This document shows positions 7,445-13,365 of a DNA stretch of 64,000 bases, one piece after another. The stretch's first letter is position 1, and the number at the start of each line of letters is the position of its first letter. The DNA is from Chitinophaga pinensis. Its GTDB lineage: Bacteria; Pseudomonadota; Gammaproteobacteria; Burkholderiales; Burkholderiaceae_C. Position numbers and translations under genes: made by a program. A model generated the notes under the pieces. It searched no databases. It worked only from the letters and a program-made list of their open reading frames with translations, and was not told the DNA's origin. The stretch lies in the NCBI GenBank assembly GCA_943326015.2, contig CALPRQ020000010.1, positions 27,475 to 91,474 of the forward strand, in the 5' to 3' direction.

Positions 7445-7950
7445 CAAAATGAAGCAAACTCTTTGTGGAGCTGCTTCGCCGCCCGCTGATAAGCCAGCGA
7501 GGCATCCTCAGGGGAGCGGAAACTCCCCAATCTCACCTTTTTGTTGTTGATTGCTATGCAAGCGCGGAATCTCCCCGACTCCTCGCACACGCCCTTGAAG
7601 CCCGTCTTGTTCGAGTTGGCCTTCGGGCGGTTTCTCATGTTTTCCGCGTGAGTGCATTCGCGGAGGTTCTCGATACGGTTGTCGCTGCGGTCGCGGTTCT
7701 TGTGATCGAGAAACATTGCAGGCCATGCCCCGTAGTAGAGTGCCCATGCAACCCTGTGGGCGGAAAGAAGTTCGCCCTTGTATTGGATGCGGACGTATCC
7801 ATTGGCCTTGACTGAGCCGGCGACATCGCCAGGCTTGACCTTGGTTTGTTTTGGCTTGATCTTCCAAAACACACTTCCAGTTGTTGCGTCATACGAAAAA
7901 ATCATCGACAGCTGTTCGATGGTCATTTTTTGCTTGGGCTGTAGAGGCAT
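7444..7950 (-). CDS. HNH homing-type endonuclease with AP2 domain
   Basis: 168 residues (or 160 from the internal ATG at 7926). The HNH core runs AHRVAWALYYGAWPAMFLDH then KNRDRSDNRIENLREC; the AP2-like part is KTGFKGVCEESGRFRACIAI...LGSFRSPEDASLAYQRAAKQ. It is the same architecture as the gene at 2714 but clearly diverged. It lies directly upstream of a gene starting MPKLQP and itself starts MPLQP, perhaps a trace of insertion at that gene's start. It is more AT-rich than its neighbours, which fits mobility. Confidence 0.88.
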   Translation of the reverse strand: MPLQPKQKMTIEQLSMIFSYDATTGSVFWKIKPKQTKVKPGDVAGSVKANGYVRIQYKGELLSAHRVAWALYYGAWPAMFLDHKNRDRSDNRIENLRECTHAENMRNRPKANSNKTGFKGVCEESGRFRACIAINNKKVRLGSFRSPEDASLAYQRAAKQLHKEFASF

Positions 7951-7992
7951 GTGTCTTTACGTACTTGGGTGGCGACGGACGCAAGCCATGGA

Positions 7993-8286
7993 TCAGGACG
8001 GGATGTCGGCAGGGGCTCGTGCGGCTTGGGCCTCAGCAGGCCCAACGCTGGTCCTGTCTTGGGCGTGGAGACGCCCTTGATCGCCGGCGCGGACTTTGCG
8101 ACGATGGCTCATCATCAATTCGTCGTAGGTGGCACCATGGGCATCCAGGCAGACCAAGTCGCGCAGGTACTCGCTGAGCGTCATGCCCATCTGCGCAGCC
8201 CGGCGAGCAGCGACCAACTTGGTCGCATCGGGCACGTGGGTCTTGACCTCTTCGGTCAACTTGCTGGGCTCGAACGGCAGATACAT
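7993..8286 (-). CDS. Ribbon-helix-helix-like phage protein
   Basis: 97 residues from ATG 8286, preceded by AAGGAG at a good distance. Residues 1-60 (MYLPFEPSKLTEEVKTHVPD, then ATKLVAARRAAQMGMTLSEYLRDL) match the pattern of ribbon-helix-helix or MobC-like small DNA-binding proteins. The tail is basic and low complexity. It is the third gene of the lytic operon after cro, where transcription regulators are common. Confidence 0.68.
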   Translation of the reverse strand: MYLPFEPSKLTEEVKTHVPDATKLVAARRAAQMGMTLSEYLRDLVCLDAHGATYDELMMSHRRKVRAGDQGRLHAQDRTSVGPAEAQAARAPADIPS

Positions 8287-8337
8287 GGCTGCTCCTTGGT
8301 GGTCGAAAAAAATCATGTGGGGTCAGGGGTAAAGGGC

Positions 8338-8401
8338 GGGTCGGTCCAGCCCGATAAGATGGAAGTCCCTCAACGACCACCTTTTGGAAAAGGACCGACC
8401 C
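8338..8401 (+). promoter_or_regulatory. Leader hairpin that can hide the ribosome site of the gene at 8402
   Basis: GGGTCGGTCC (8338-8347) is a perfect inverted match to GGACCGACCC (8392-8401), which ends one base before ATG 8402 and contains part of the AAGGA ribosome site. A second, competing hairpin, CCTTTT-GG-AAAAGG (8380-8393), uses the same site. Translation control is inferred from this geometry only. Confidence 0.55.
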
Positions 8402-8731
8402 ATGAATACAGAAGAGCGCGAGCAAGAGTTCGAGCTGCTGCAGCTGCAGGTGCAAGCACTGGAAGAAACCGTGGAGCGCATGGCGGACTTCATCAACGCG
8501 CTTTCGGCGGATCGCGTCGCGCACAAGATGGCGCTGGTGTCGTTTGCTGGGCTTGCTGCATCAACGTCCGGGACTGCGCTTCAAAAATGGCAGCGCAGCT
8601 TCCAAGAGCTTTGCGCAGCCCAGATGGCCGCTGCTGCAATGTCCGAAGAAGGTCTGCAAACAGCATCAGGCCTTCGGCGCGCGTTTGTAGAGCTGTCCGG
8701 CTTGCTTTTTCAGTCGAAAAGCGAAGGCTAG
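8402..8731 (+). CDS. Coiled-coil phage protein encoded against the lytic operon
   Basis: 109 residues from ATG 8402, with AAGGA eight bases upstream. The N-terminal ~45 residues (MNTEEREQEFELLQLQVQAL, then EETVERMADFINALSADR) form a strong heptad coiled coil; the rest is a helical alanine-rich region. It is the only rightward gene in the leftward lytic arm and overlaps the 3' half of the gene at 8493 in antisense. No family recognised; a regulator or immunity-type protein expressed from the prophage is possible. Confidence 0.7.
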   Translation: MNTEEREQEFELLQLQVQALEETVERMADFINALSADRVAHKMALVSFAGLAASTSGTALQKWQRSFQELCAAQMAAAAMSEEGLQTASGLRRAFVELSGLLFQSKSEG

Positions 8732-8876
8732 AGGCGGCACTCCCAGTGCTCGGATGCGCCGCGCTCGCCGCCAGGTACACCTGGGCCACGCTGCGGCCGA
8801 ACTCGGCCGAATTCTGGAACTTGTCCGCGTTCGCGCGCGCCCACTCGGCAGCCGCCATGAAGGCCAGCTCATGCAT
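8493..8876 (-). CDS. Hypothetical early phage protein after cro, antisense overlap in its tail
   Basis: 127 residues from ATG 8876, with AGGAG seven bases upstream and an 8-bp overlap with cro. The first ~45 residues (MHELAFMAAAEWARANADKF, then QNSAEFGRSVAQVYLAAS) look like a genuine small phage domain. The remainder is lower in quality and lies antisense to the coiled-coil gene at 8402; it may be a frameshifted or drifted extension of a naturally short protein. I am confident of the start but not of the C-terminus. Confidence 0.55.
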   Translation of the reverse strand: MHELAFMAAAEWARANADKFQNSAEFGRSVAQVYLAASAAHPSTGSAASSLRFSTEKASRTALQTRAEGLMLFADLLRTLQQRPSGLRKALGSCAAIFEAQSRTLMQQAQQTTPAPSCARRDPPKAR

Positions 8877-9135
8877 GGTTCGTCTCCTGTGCCGTGGTCG
8901 GCGCTTGGGGGGTGGGGGTGGTACCGCACGGCTTGCCGGTGAGATGCTTGCTGTTTTGGGTGTCGCCGTTCGACAGGTCGAGCAGACGCTGGCCAAGGCT
9001 GTAGCGCGGCTCGCGTGTGCGACCTCGCAACAGGTCGGTGATGCTCGCCTGGCTGCAACCGACCTGTTGCGCAAGCCGCGTCTGTGTCAGGCCATTCCTT
9101 GCCTGCGCCTGTGTGATGACGGTTTTCCAGTCCAT
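8869..9135 (-). CDS. Cro-like XRE-family repressor
   Basis: 88 residues. A helix-turn-helix spans about residues 5-42 (KTVITQAQARNGLTQTRLAQ, then QVGCSQASITDLLRGRTREP), followed by a flexible Pro/Thr-rich tail. It diverges from the cI-like gene across a 72-bp operator region and heads the leftward lytic operon, the position of lambda cro. The predicted promoter places the transcription start at or one base from the ATG, so the message may be leaderless. Confidence 0.85.
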   Translation of the reverse strand: MDWKTVITQAQARNGLTQTRLAQQVGCSQASITDLLRGRTREPRYSLGQRLLDLSNGDTQNSKHLTGKPCGTTPTPQAPTTAQETNHA

Positions 9136-9142
9136 GCTCTCG

Positions 9143-9197
9143 ATGTTAGCGGAATTCCGTTATTTTATCAACGGGTATCCGCTACCGCTTTTCCGTA
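9143..9197. promoter_or_regulatory. cro/cI operator region with leftward promoter (oR/pR equivalent)
   Basis: Minus-strand promoter: -35 TTGATA (9171-9166), 17-bp spacer, -10 TAACAT (9148-9143). Operators of the form NNCGG-N4-CCGNN: AGCGGAATTCCGTT (9148-9161) lies in the spacer, AACGGGTATCCGCT (9170-9183) covers the -35, and a weaker copy, ACCGCTTTTCCGTA, is at 9184-9197. The same 14-bp pattern recurs at 11964-12001. Confidence 0.78.
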
Positions 9198-9207
9198 GAG
9201 TTACACT

Positions 9208-9657
9208 ATGGCTACTGAATATGGACTTCGGCTTCGGGCCGCCAGGAAGCACGCAGGAATGACGCAGGTGGAAGCGTCCAAGGCTTCCGGCATACCGCAA
9301 AGCACAATCTCAACCTCTGAGCGCGAAAGCGGCGGCTCATCGGATACAGCCGTCTACGCAAAGCTCTACGGCGTGAGTGCCCACTGGTTGGCCACCGGTG
9401 AGGGCGATATGCTGCCGGCGAAATGGGGGTCTGGGACCTTGGAGACGACGGAGCCCGCTGCTCGGGCAGAGCTGGGGACGACGCTGTCCAATCTTGGGGA
9501 GGCATTGATGCGCGCCAGCCCTCAGACGCGCGCCGCTGTCGCTGACCTGTTGGGTCGCTACGCTCAAGACCCGGCCAGCAGTCAGTCGCTGCTTCCGGCT
9601 ATCCAGATGCTGATCGAGGCCGATCGAGGGACTGGCAAGCAGGAGCCATCTGCATGA
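9208..9657 (+). CDS. cI-like phage repressor without a peptidase domain
   Basis: 149 residues. The N-terminal XRE helix-turn-helix (about 7-62: LRLRAARKHAGMTQVEASKA, then SGIPQSTISTSERESGG and AVYAKLYGVSAHWLATGEG) is typical of phage repressors of this class. The C-terminal ~80 residues are helical; no LexA/S24 peptidase motif is present, so induction cannot rest on RecA-stimulated self-cleavage of this protein. The gene's stop overlaps the ATG of the nucleotidyltransferase gene, placing it at the head of the lysogeny operon. Confidence 0.83.
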   Translation: MATEYGLRLRAARKHAGMTQVEASKASGIPQSTISTSERESGGSSDTAVYAKLYGVSAHWLATGEGDMLPAKWGSGTLETTEPAARAELGTTLSNLGEALMRASPQTRAAVADLLGRYAQDPASSQSLLPAIQMLIEADRGTGKQEPSA

Positions 9658-10127
9658 TTCCACCACTCGATGAGCGCGGCCTGCTTCCACCGGGAACGCA
9701 TACCTGCGATGGCTTGGGCGATGTGGAACGACATTTCGCCACCAACGCCAGGAGAGCGCACTTGCTTAGCGGGCTGAAGGCCTTCTTGCATGATGAGTTG
9801 TCCGCGGCAGCTTTCGACCTCGATCTGTACCTGGCGGGCAGCTACTTCAGCGACAAATCACATCCCGGCGACATCGACTGCACCATCGTGCTACCCTTCG
9901 AGCAACTGGCGTCCTTCGGGCTACTGATCGGGCTCGCCGCTGATGGTGCAAAGGGTCGCATCCATCAACAATACGAGGTCGAGTTCTACGTGACATTTGA
10001 GTCCCTGGGCGGAAACGACTTCAGGCAGTTTTTTTCCTATGTGGGAGAAAAGACAGCGCAGGCAAAGGGCATTGACGCCAAGGATCTGCGCGGGATTGTG
10101 AAGGTGAATTCATGGACAACGCTGTAA
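9654..10127 (+). CDS. Nucleotidyltransferase-fold protein, possible exclusion/defence gene
   Basis: 157 residues. LYLAGSYFSDKSHPGDIDCT (about 61-80) is the GS...DxD signature of the polymerase-beta-type nucleotidyltransferase fold, similar to the small DUF6932-like family. ATGA overlap couples it to the cI-like gene, and it overlaps the next gene by 16 bp. Being expressed with the repressor in lysogens, in the place of lambda rexAB, suggests a role in superinfection exclusion or another lysogenic benefit. That role is inference; only the fold is visible. Confidence 0.75.
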   Translation: MIPPLDERGLLPPGTHTCDGLGDVERHFATNARRAHLLSGLKAFLHDELSAAAFDLDLYLAGSYFSDKSHPGDIDCTIVLPFEQLASFGLLIGLAADGAKGRIHQQYEVEFYVTFESLGGNDFRQFFSYVGEKTAQAKGIDAKDLRGIVKVNSWTTL

Positions 10128-11110
10128 ACAGCCTTCATCAGCGCACGAACATTCTGTTCGGCCAAATCGCCCAGGCCATGCAGGCGCAGGCTAGCACCGG
10201 CATGGACATGAGTGGCTTCATTGCCGTCTATCAGAAAAAATTGCAGCAGGTTTACAGCGAAGACCTGCCGCTAGCCATGCTGCGCGACTCTAGTGACATC
10301 ATTCTGCATGCCGAAGGGCCTGCTGCGCGCCATCACGCAGCCGGCACATCGGCCGTTGCATGGCTGTGTCAAGAGGCTGAGCGACGCATCCGGCAGCTTG
10401 GCATGGCTGCGCTCAAGCTGGGCCAGTCCAGCCTGAATGCTGCCGAGAAGGATCTGCGCGTACTCTTGAACGGCCTGGCTCCTGGCAGCTTGTACCTGGG
10501 ATTCTCGGTGGACTCGGCTATCCGAATGGCCGCCACTCAAGATGATCTGGCGATCGAAAATACCGGAGAGATGATGGTCATCACCACGATCCGGGATACC
10601 GTGCGTTCCCTGCCAAGGGTGCCAACCTTCGTCGGTGACGAGGGGGTGCACGCAGAAATCACCGAGGAATTTACGGATGCCGAAACGCGCGACGCTATGC
10701 TGATGGCGGCCTACCACCTATCGCCCACAGGAAAAAGAGGCATCCATACCATCGAGATCAGTGCGCCAGGCTCGCATGAGAAGGCGGGTTCGTTTACGAA
10801 TCGCGAGCGTACCGTGTTGCGGGAGAGTGTCGTGCGCTCCCCTGTGATGCGCAACCTCCGACATGGAGACTTTGTCGGCCAGCTGCGCGAAGTGGATCTG
10901 GACGCGCAGCGTTTCACATTGCGTGATGTGCCGGGCATCGGCAGCATTCGGTGCGTGATGGGCGATCTGAGCGCTGATACCGCACGCAAACTGATCGGTC
11001 ATGGAGCTCGGGTGTTCGGGGAGTACGAAGCCGACCGTGATGGCCGGCCTCGTCTGATCCGAGTGGCTCATGTTGAGCCCTACCAAGTTCAAACGAAGCT
11101 GGCTTGCTGA
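10112..11110 (+). CDS. Unknown partner of the nucleotidyltransferase in the lysogeny operon
   Basis: 332 residues from ATG 10112, with AAGGTG five bases upstream. No signal peptide or membrane segment. The N-terminal third is helical; the middle reads as an alpha/beta domain (GSLYLGFSVDSAIRMAATQD, then MMVITTIRDTVRSLPRVPTF), and the C-terminal ~100 residues look beta-rich (DFVGQLREVDLDAQRFTLRD). I do not recognise the family. The 16-bp overlap with the upstream gene indicates that the two proteins act together. An intrinsic terminator follows. Confidence 0.75.
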   Translation: MDNAVNSLHQRTNILFGQIAQAMQAQASTGMDMSGFIAVYQKKLQQVYSEDLPLAMLRDSSDIILHAEGPAARHHAAGTSAVAWLCQEAERRIRQLGMAALKLGQSSLNAAEKDLRVLLNGLAPGSLYLGFSVDSAIRMAATQDDLAIENTGEMMVITTIRDTVRSLPRVPTFVGDEGVHAEITEEFTDAETRDAMLMAAYHLSPTGKRGIHTIEISAPGSHEKAGSFTNRERTVLRESVVRSPVMRNLRHGDFVGQLREVDLDAQRFTLRDVPGIGSIRCVMGDLSADTARKLIGHGARVFGEYEADRDGRPRLIRVAHVEPYQVQTKLAC

Positions 11111-11132
11111 TCGAGCTCTAAAACCTAGCGCC

Positions 11133-11155
11133 AACCGCCCTCGGGCGGTTTTTTT
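11133..11155 (+). terminator. Intrinsic terminator of the lysogeny operon
   Basis: AACCGCCC and GGGCGGTT flank a short TCG-type loop (11133-11150) and are followed by a run of T to 11155. It closes the cI-nucleotidyltransferase-partner operon before the convergent higA gene. Confidence 0.88.
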
Positions 11156-11163
11156 GTGCCTGG

Positions 11164-11478
11164 TCAGGCCGGCGAGTGCTTCAGCGGCTGCGCGACCAGC
11201 TTCACACCCAGCGCCTTGCAGACGCGGCTGATGGTGTCGAAGCGCGGCTTGGCACTGGGGCGCAACGCCTTGTACAGTGCCTCGCGCGTGATCCCGCTGG
11301 ATTCGGCAATCTGACCCATGCCGCGCGCTCGGGCCACCACGCCCAGCGCATGAGCCAGCTCCCCCGGATCACCCTCTTCCAGCACCAGGGACAGGTACAT
11401 GGCGACATCCTCGTCCGTCTGGAGGTGTTCTGCCATGTCGAACTCAGGCAGATCGTTCACGTTCACTTTCTTGCTCAT
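11164..11478 (-). CDS. higA: HigA-type antitoxin
   Basis: 104 residues. The start MSKKVNVNDLPEFDMAEHLQ and the helix-turn-helix ARARGMGQIAESSGITREAL with a final VCKALGVKLVAQP match the HigA addiction-module antidote family (HI1420-like). It lies 12 bp downstream of the toxin gene in the same direction, the reversed toxin-first order typical of higBA. It should neutralise HigB and repress the operon at the palindrome at 11791. Confidence 0.88.
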   Translation of the reverse strand: MSKKVNVNDLPEFDMAEHLQTDEDVAMYLSLVLEEGDPGELAHALGVVARARGMGQIAESSGITREALYKALRPSAKPRFDTISRVCKALGVKLVAQPLKHSPA

Positions 11479-11490
11479 CTTCCTTCTCCT

Positions 11491-11781
11491 TCAGAGGGTG
11501 CCCGATAGGGCAATGGCTGCAGCGATGTCGGTGCTCTGGCTGGACTTGTCGCCACCGCCCAGCATCACGATCAGCAGGCCGTCGTGCTCGACGTAGTACA
11601 TCCGCCAGCCGGGGCCGAAGAACTCGCGCATTTCCCACACACCTTCTCCCACGGGTGCCACGTCGCCCAGCAACCCGCGCTGCGCCTTGTCCAGGCGCCT
11701 GGCGAGGCGAATCCGCGTCATCGGGTCTTTCAGCCGGGATAGCCAGTCATCGAAGGCCGGCATGCGTTTGATCGTGTACAT
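11491..11781 (-). CDS. higB: HigB/RelE-superfamily toxin
   Basis: 96 residues from ATG 11781. The RelE/ParE-type small toxin pattern is clear: MYTIKRMPAFDDWLSRLKDP, then RIRLARRLDKAQRGLLGDVA, EMREFFGPGWRMYYVEHDGL and LIVMLGGGDKSSQ. This is the HI1419/HigB killer family, mRNA interferases that act at the ribosome in characterised members. The predicted -10 ends seven bases before the ATG, so the message may be leaderless. It lies between the lysogeny operon and the right-arm promoter, stabilising the prophage. Confidence 0.88.
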   Translation of the reverse strand: MYTIKRMPAFDDWLSRLKDPMTRIRLARRLDKAQRGLLGDVAPVGEGVWEMREFFGPGWRMYYVEHDGLLIVMLGGGDKSSQSTDIAAAIALSGTL

Positions 11782-11787
11782 GGGCAA

Positions 11788-11816
11788 ATTGTAATCAAAC
11801 GATTACAGATAGCCAA
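11788..11816 (-). promoter_or_regulatory. higBA promoter and operator
   Basis: Minus-strand -35 TTGGCT (11816-11811), 17-bp spacer and -10 TACAAT (11793-11788). The spacer contains GTAATC-AAAC-GATTAC (11791-11806), a perfect 6+6 inverted repeat placed for autorepression by HigA. Confidence 0.72.
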
Positions 11817-11963
11817 GCGTTTACGGCGCCACCCTTCGCCGCCCGAAGCCCCTCCCCGTCTCCGCACCCAGGCCGGCGGCTGGCTTGGACCTGGCTTGCT
11901 GCACCTCCCCTGTTGGGGTTCTCCCTTGGTTTTGGCTTGCTTGGAAAAAAACTTCGCCAAAAT

Positions 11964-12004
11964 AACGGAAAACCGTTGACACGATAAAACGGTTTCCCGA
12001 TAAT
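11964..12004 (+). promoter_or_regulatory. Right-arm early promoter with repressor operators (pL/oL equivalent)
   Basis: TTGACA (11976-11981), 17-bp spacer, GATAAT (11999-12004): the best sigma-70 promoter in the prophage. Two operators overlap it: AACGGAAAACCGTT (11964-11977, covering the -35) and AACGGTTTCCCGAT (11988-12001, in the spacer). Both fit the 14-bp pattern found between cro and cI, so the same repressor should silence both arms, as in lambda. Confidence 0.85.
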
Positions 12005-12437
12005 CCATCCCATGCCGCAGCGAAACCAAAGCGCAGCGGCAAGGGCCAACGGATCGACGTAGCCCGGCAGGCAAGGATCAGCGCAGAGGCAATGTGTAGC
12101 GCCCGATCCGTCCGGAGGTAGAGCGCTCAAGCCATGCGCCCGGACTGCCAGCACAGGCCCCTTAACAAGCAGCAACCGGGTGTCCAGACCCTCCATCTAG
12201 CCAAAGAGCAGTAACGGTAAACCTGGTGATGGGAATGCAGCCCTAGATCAGAAACATCCCGCACTTCGTGGGTGAGGCGCAAACGGCCAAGAGCAGTAAC
12301 GGTGTAAGCCGGATGGAATACCGGTAAGTCCTTCGCAAGAGGGGCGAAACCCGAGTGCCTTGGATCAGGGTGCTGGGGTTTTCCCATGAGGCAACCGGGT
12401 CGGCCTCCATCAACGGCCCATTCCACCAAATCGACAC
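12005..12437 (+). ncRNA. Long structured leader RNA candidate upstream of the vWA gene
   Basis: 430 bases without a convincing gene separate a strong promoter from the vWA start. Visible helices: ACGGATCG (12049-12056) with CGATCCGT (12104-12111); GTCCGG (12110-12115) with CCGGAC (12140-12145); CCCGCAC-UUC-GUGGG near 12258-12272; a UGGGG...UCCCA hairpin at 12374-12386; GAGGC (12388-12392) with GCCTC (12403-12407); and a possible closing pair GGGCC (12043-12047) with GGCCC (12415-12419). The element AGAGCAGTAACGGT occurs twice (12205-12218, 12290-12303). It could be a processive antiterminator, a regulatory leader, or a free RNA. No known family recognised. A 16-codon ATG frame at 12012 is possible. 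Confidence 0.55.
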
Positions 12438-13040
12438 ATGAGCAACATCAATAAACTCTCCGAATACGACTTCATCGTCGCGATCGACACCAGCGGCTCG
12501 ATGGGCGAGCCCGTCAAGGCCGGCTCCAACATCACCCGCTGGGAGGCGGTGCAGGAATCGGCGCTGACCATCGTCCGCGACGTCGAAAAGCTCGACAGCG
12601 ACGGCATCGGCCTGGTGCTGTTTGGCGGCCCGACCATCAAGAGCTTCGACAGCGTGACCAGCGACAAGGTGAGCAAGGTGTTCGCCGGCACCAGCCCGCG
12701 CGGCTCGACCCCGCTGGCCGAGGCGCTGACCGCCTCCCTGGCCCTGGCCGGCAAGTCGGACAAGAAGGATTTCGTCATCGTCTTCACCGACGGCGTGCCG
12801 GATGACCGCGCTGCAGCCGCCAGCGTCATCACCAAGGCATCCAACGCCCAGGAAAGCGACGACGCCCTGACCATCCTGTTCGTCCAGGTGGGCGACGACC
12901 GCAGCGCGACCGCCTACCTCAAGAGCCTGGACGATGACCTCAAGGGCTGCAAGTTCGACATCGTGGACGCCAAGACTGTGCCCGAGGTCGACGCCTTCGC
13001 CAGCACGGTCGACCTGATCCTGGCGGCTATTGCCGACTGA
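12438..13040 (+). CDS. vWA-domain protein
   Basis: 200 residues, almost entirely one von Willebrand A domain. The metal-ion site is intact: DTSGSMG (D17, S19, S21), the Thr in RGSTPLAEAL (about 90) and the Asp in FTDGVPDD (about 116). No signal peptide, so it is cytoplasmic. No clear ribosome site precedes the ATG (CCAAATCGACAC), which suggests control by the leader RNA or a weak start. vWA proteins bind partner proteins through a metal; its partner here is unknown, perhaps the small membrane protein encoded three bases downstream. First protein of the right arm, so made early. Confidence 0.88.
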   Translation: MSNINKLSEYDFIVAIDTSGSMGEPVKAGSNITRWEAVQESALTIVRDVEKLDSDGIGLVLFGGPTIKSFDSVTSDKVSKVFAGTSPRGSTPLAEALTASLALAGKSDKKDFVIVFTDGVPDDRAAAASVITKASNAQESDDALTILFVQVGDDRSATAYLKSLDDDLKGCKFDIVDAKTVPEVDAFASTVDLILAAIAD

Positions 13041-13043
13041 TCC

Positions 13044-13166
13044 ATGGTCGACCTGATCCTGATCACCTTCACCGCCTGCACGTTTGCTGGTGGCTTCTGG
13101 CTCGGCAAGACCTACGGCAGCGCGGCTGCGGTGGTCGCAGCCGTCAAGGCCAAGCTGAAGGACTGA
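13044..13166 (+). CDS. Small single-span membrane protein
   Basis: 40 residues starting MVDLILITFTACTFAGGFWL, followed by GKTYGSAAAVVAAVKAKLKD. One hydrophobic span followed by a basic end. The start is three bases after the vWA stop. Its first codons repeat the end of the vWA gene exactly: GGTCGACCTGATCCTG occurs at 13007-13022 and again at 13046-13061, so the gene may have arisen by local duplication. Function unknown; membrane tethering of the vWA protein is a guess. Confidence 0.6.
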   Translation: MVDLILITFTACTFAGGFWLGKTYGSAAAVVAAVKAKLKD

Positions 13167-13172
13167 CGACAT

Positions 13173-13266
13173 AGCCCCTCGCGAGAGGGGCATCAAGCAA
13201 GCCCACTGGGCCGACCGACTGGATAGGCCAGAAGGCGGCGTGGTTGTTCAGCCAGTGGGCTTGCTT
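13173..13266 (+). ncRNA. Paired hairpins in the gap after the vWA operon
   Basis: A GCCCCTC-GCGA-GAGGGGC hairpin (about 13173-13190) is followed by a 15-bp perfect inverted repeat, AAGCAAGCCCACTGG (13195-13209) with CCAGTGGGCTTGCTT (13252-13266), separated by 42 bases. With the terminator at 13321 the gap could yield a compact structured RNA of about 180 nt. It may instead be a processing or protein-binding site. No coding frame in it is convincing. Confidence 0.5.
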
Positions 13267-13320
13267 GAGCGCATAAACGCTTTCCCTTTTCGCCGATCCC
13301 TGTCTCCTGGGGTCTTTCGC

Positions 13321-13353
13321 CTGCCGGCTTCAAACCCGGCGGGCTTTTTTTTT
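13321..13353 (+). terminator. Intrinsic terminator after the vWA segment
   Basis: CTGCCGG pairs with CCGGCGG (one G-U pair) around an eight-base loop, followed by nine T. It lies 13 bases before ATG 13366, the same arrangement seen before five other right-arm genes. Confidence 0.85.
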
Positions 13354-13365
13354 GGACACAACACC

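Noticed and set aside
12005..12437. Group I or II intron, retron or diversity-generating element
   Set aside because: No reverse transcriptase in the window, no recognisable intron core motifs or domain V, and the region directly follows a promoter instead of splitting a gene.
12243..13196. Long minus-strand frame opposite the vWA gene
   Set aside because: It is a mirror frame created by GC-rich codon use; the plus-strand product has a complete vWA metal site.
13240..13365. N-terminal extension of the gene at 13366
   Set aside because: It would be translated through an inverted repeat arm and an intrinsic terminator; the ATG at 13366 is the first sensible start.
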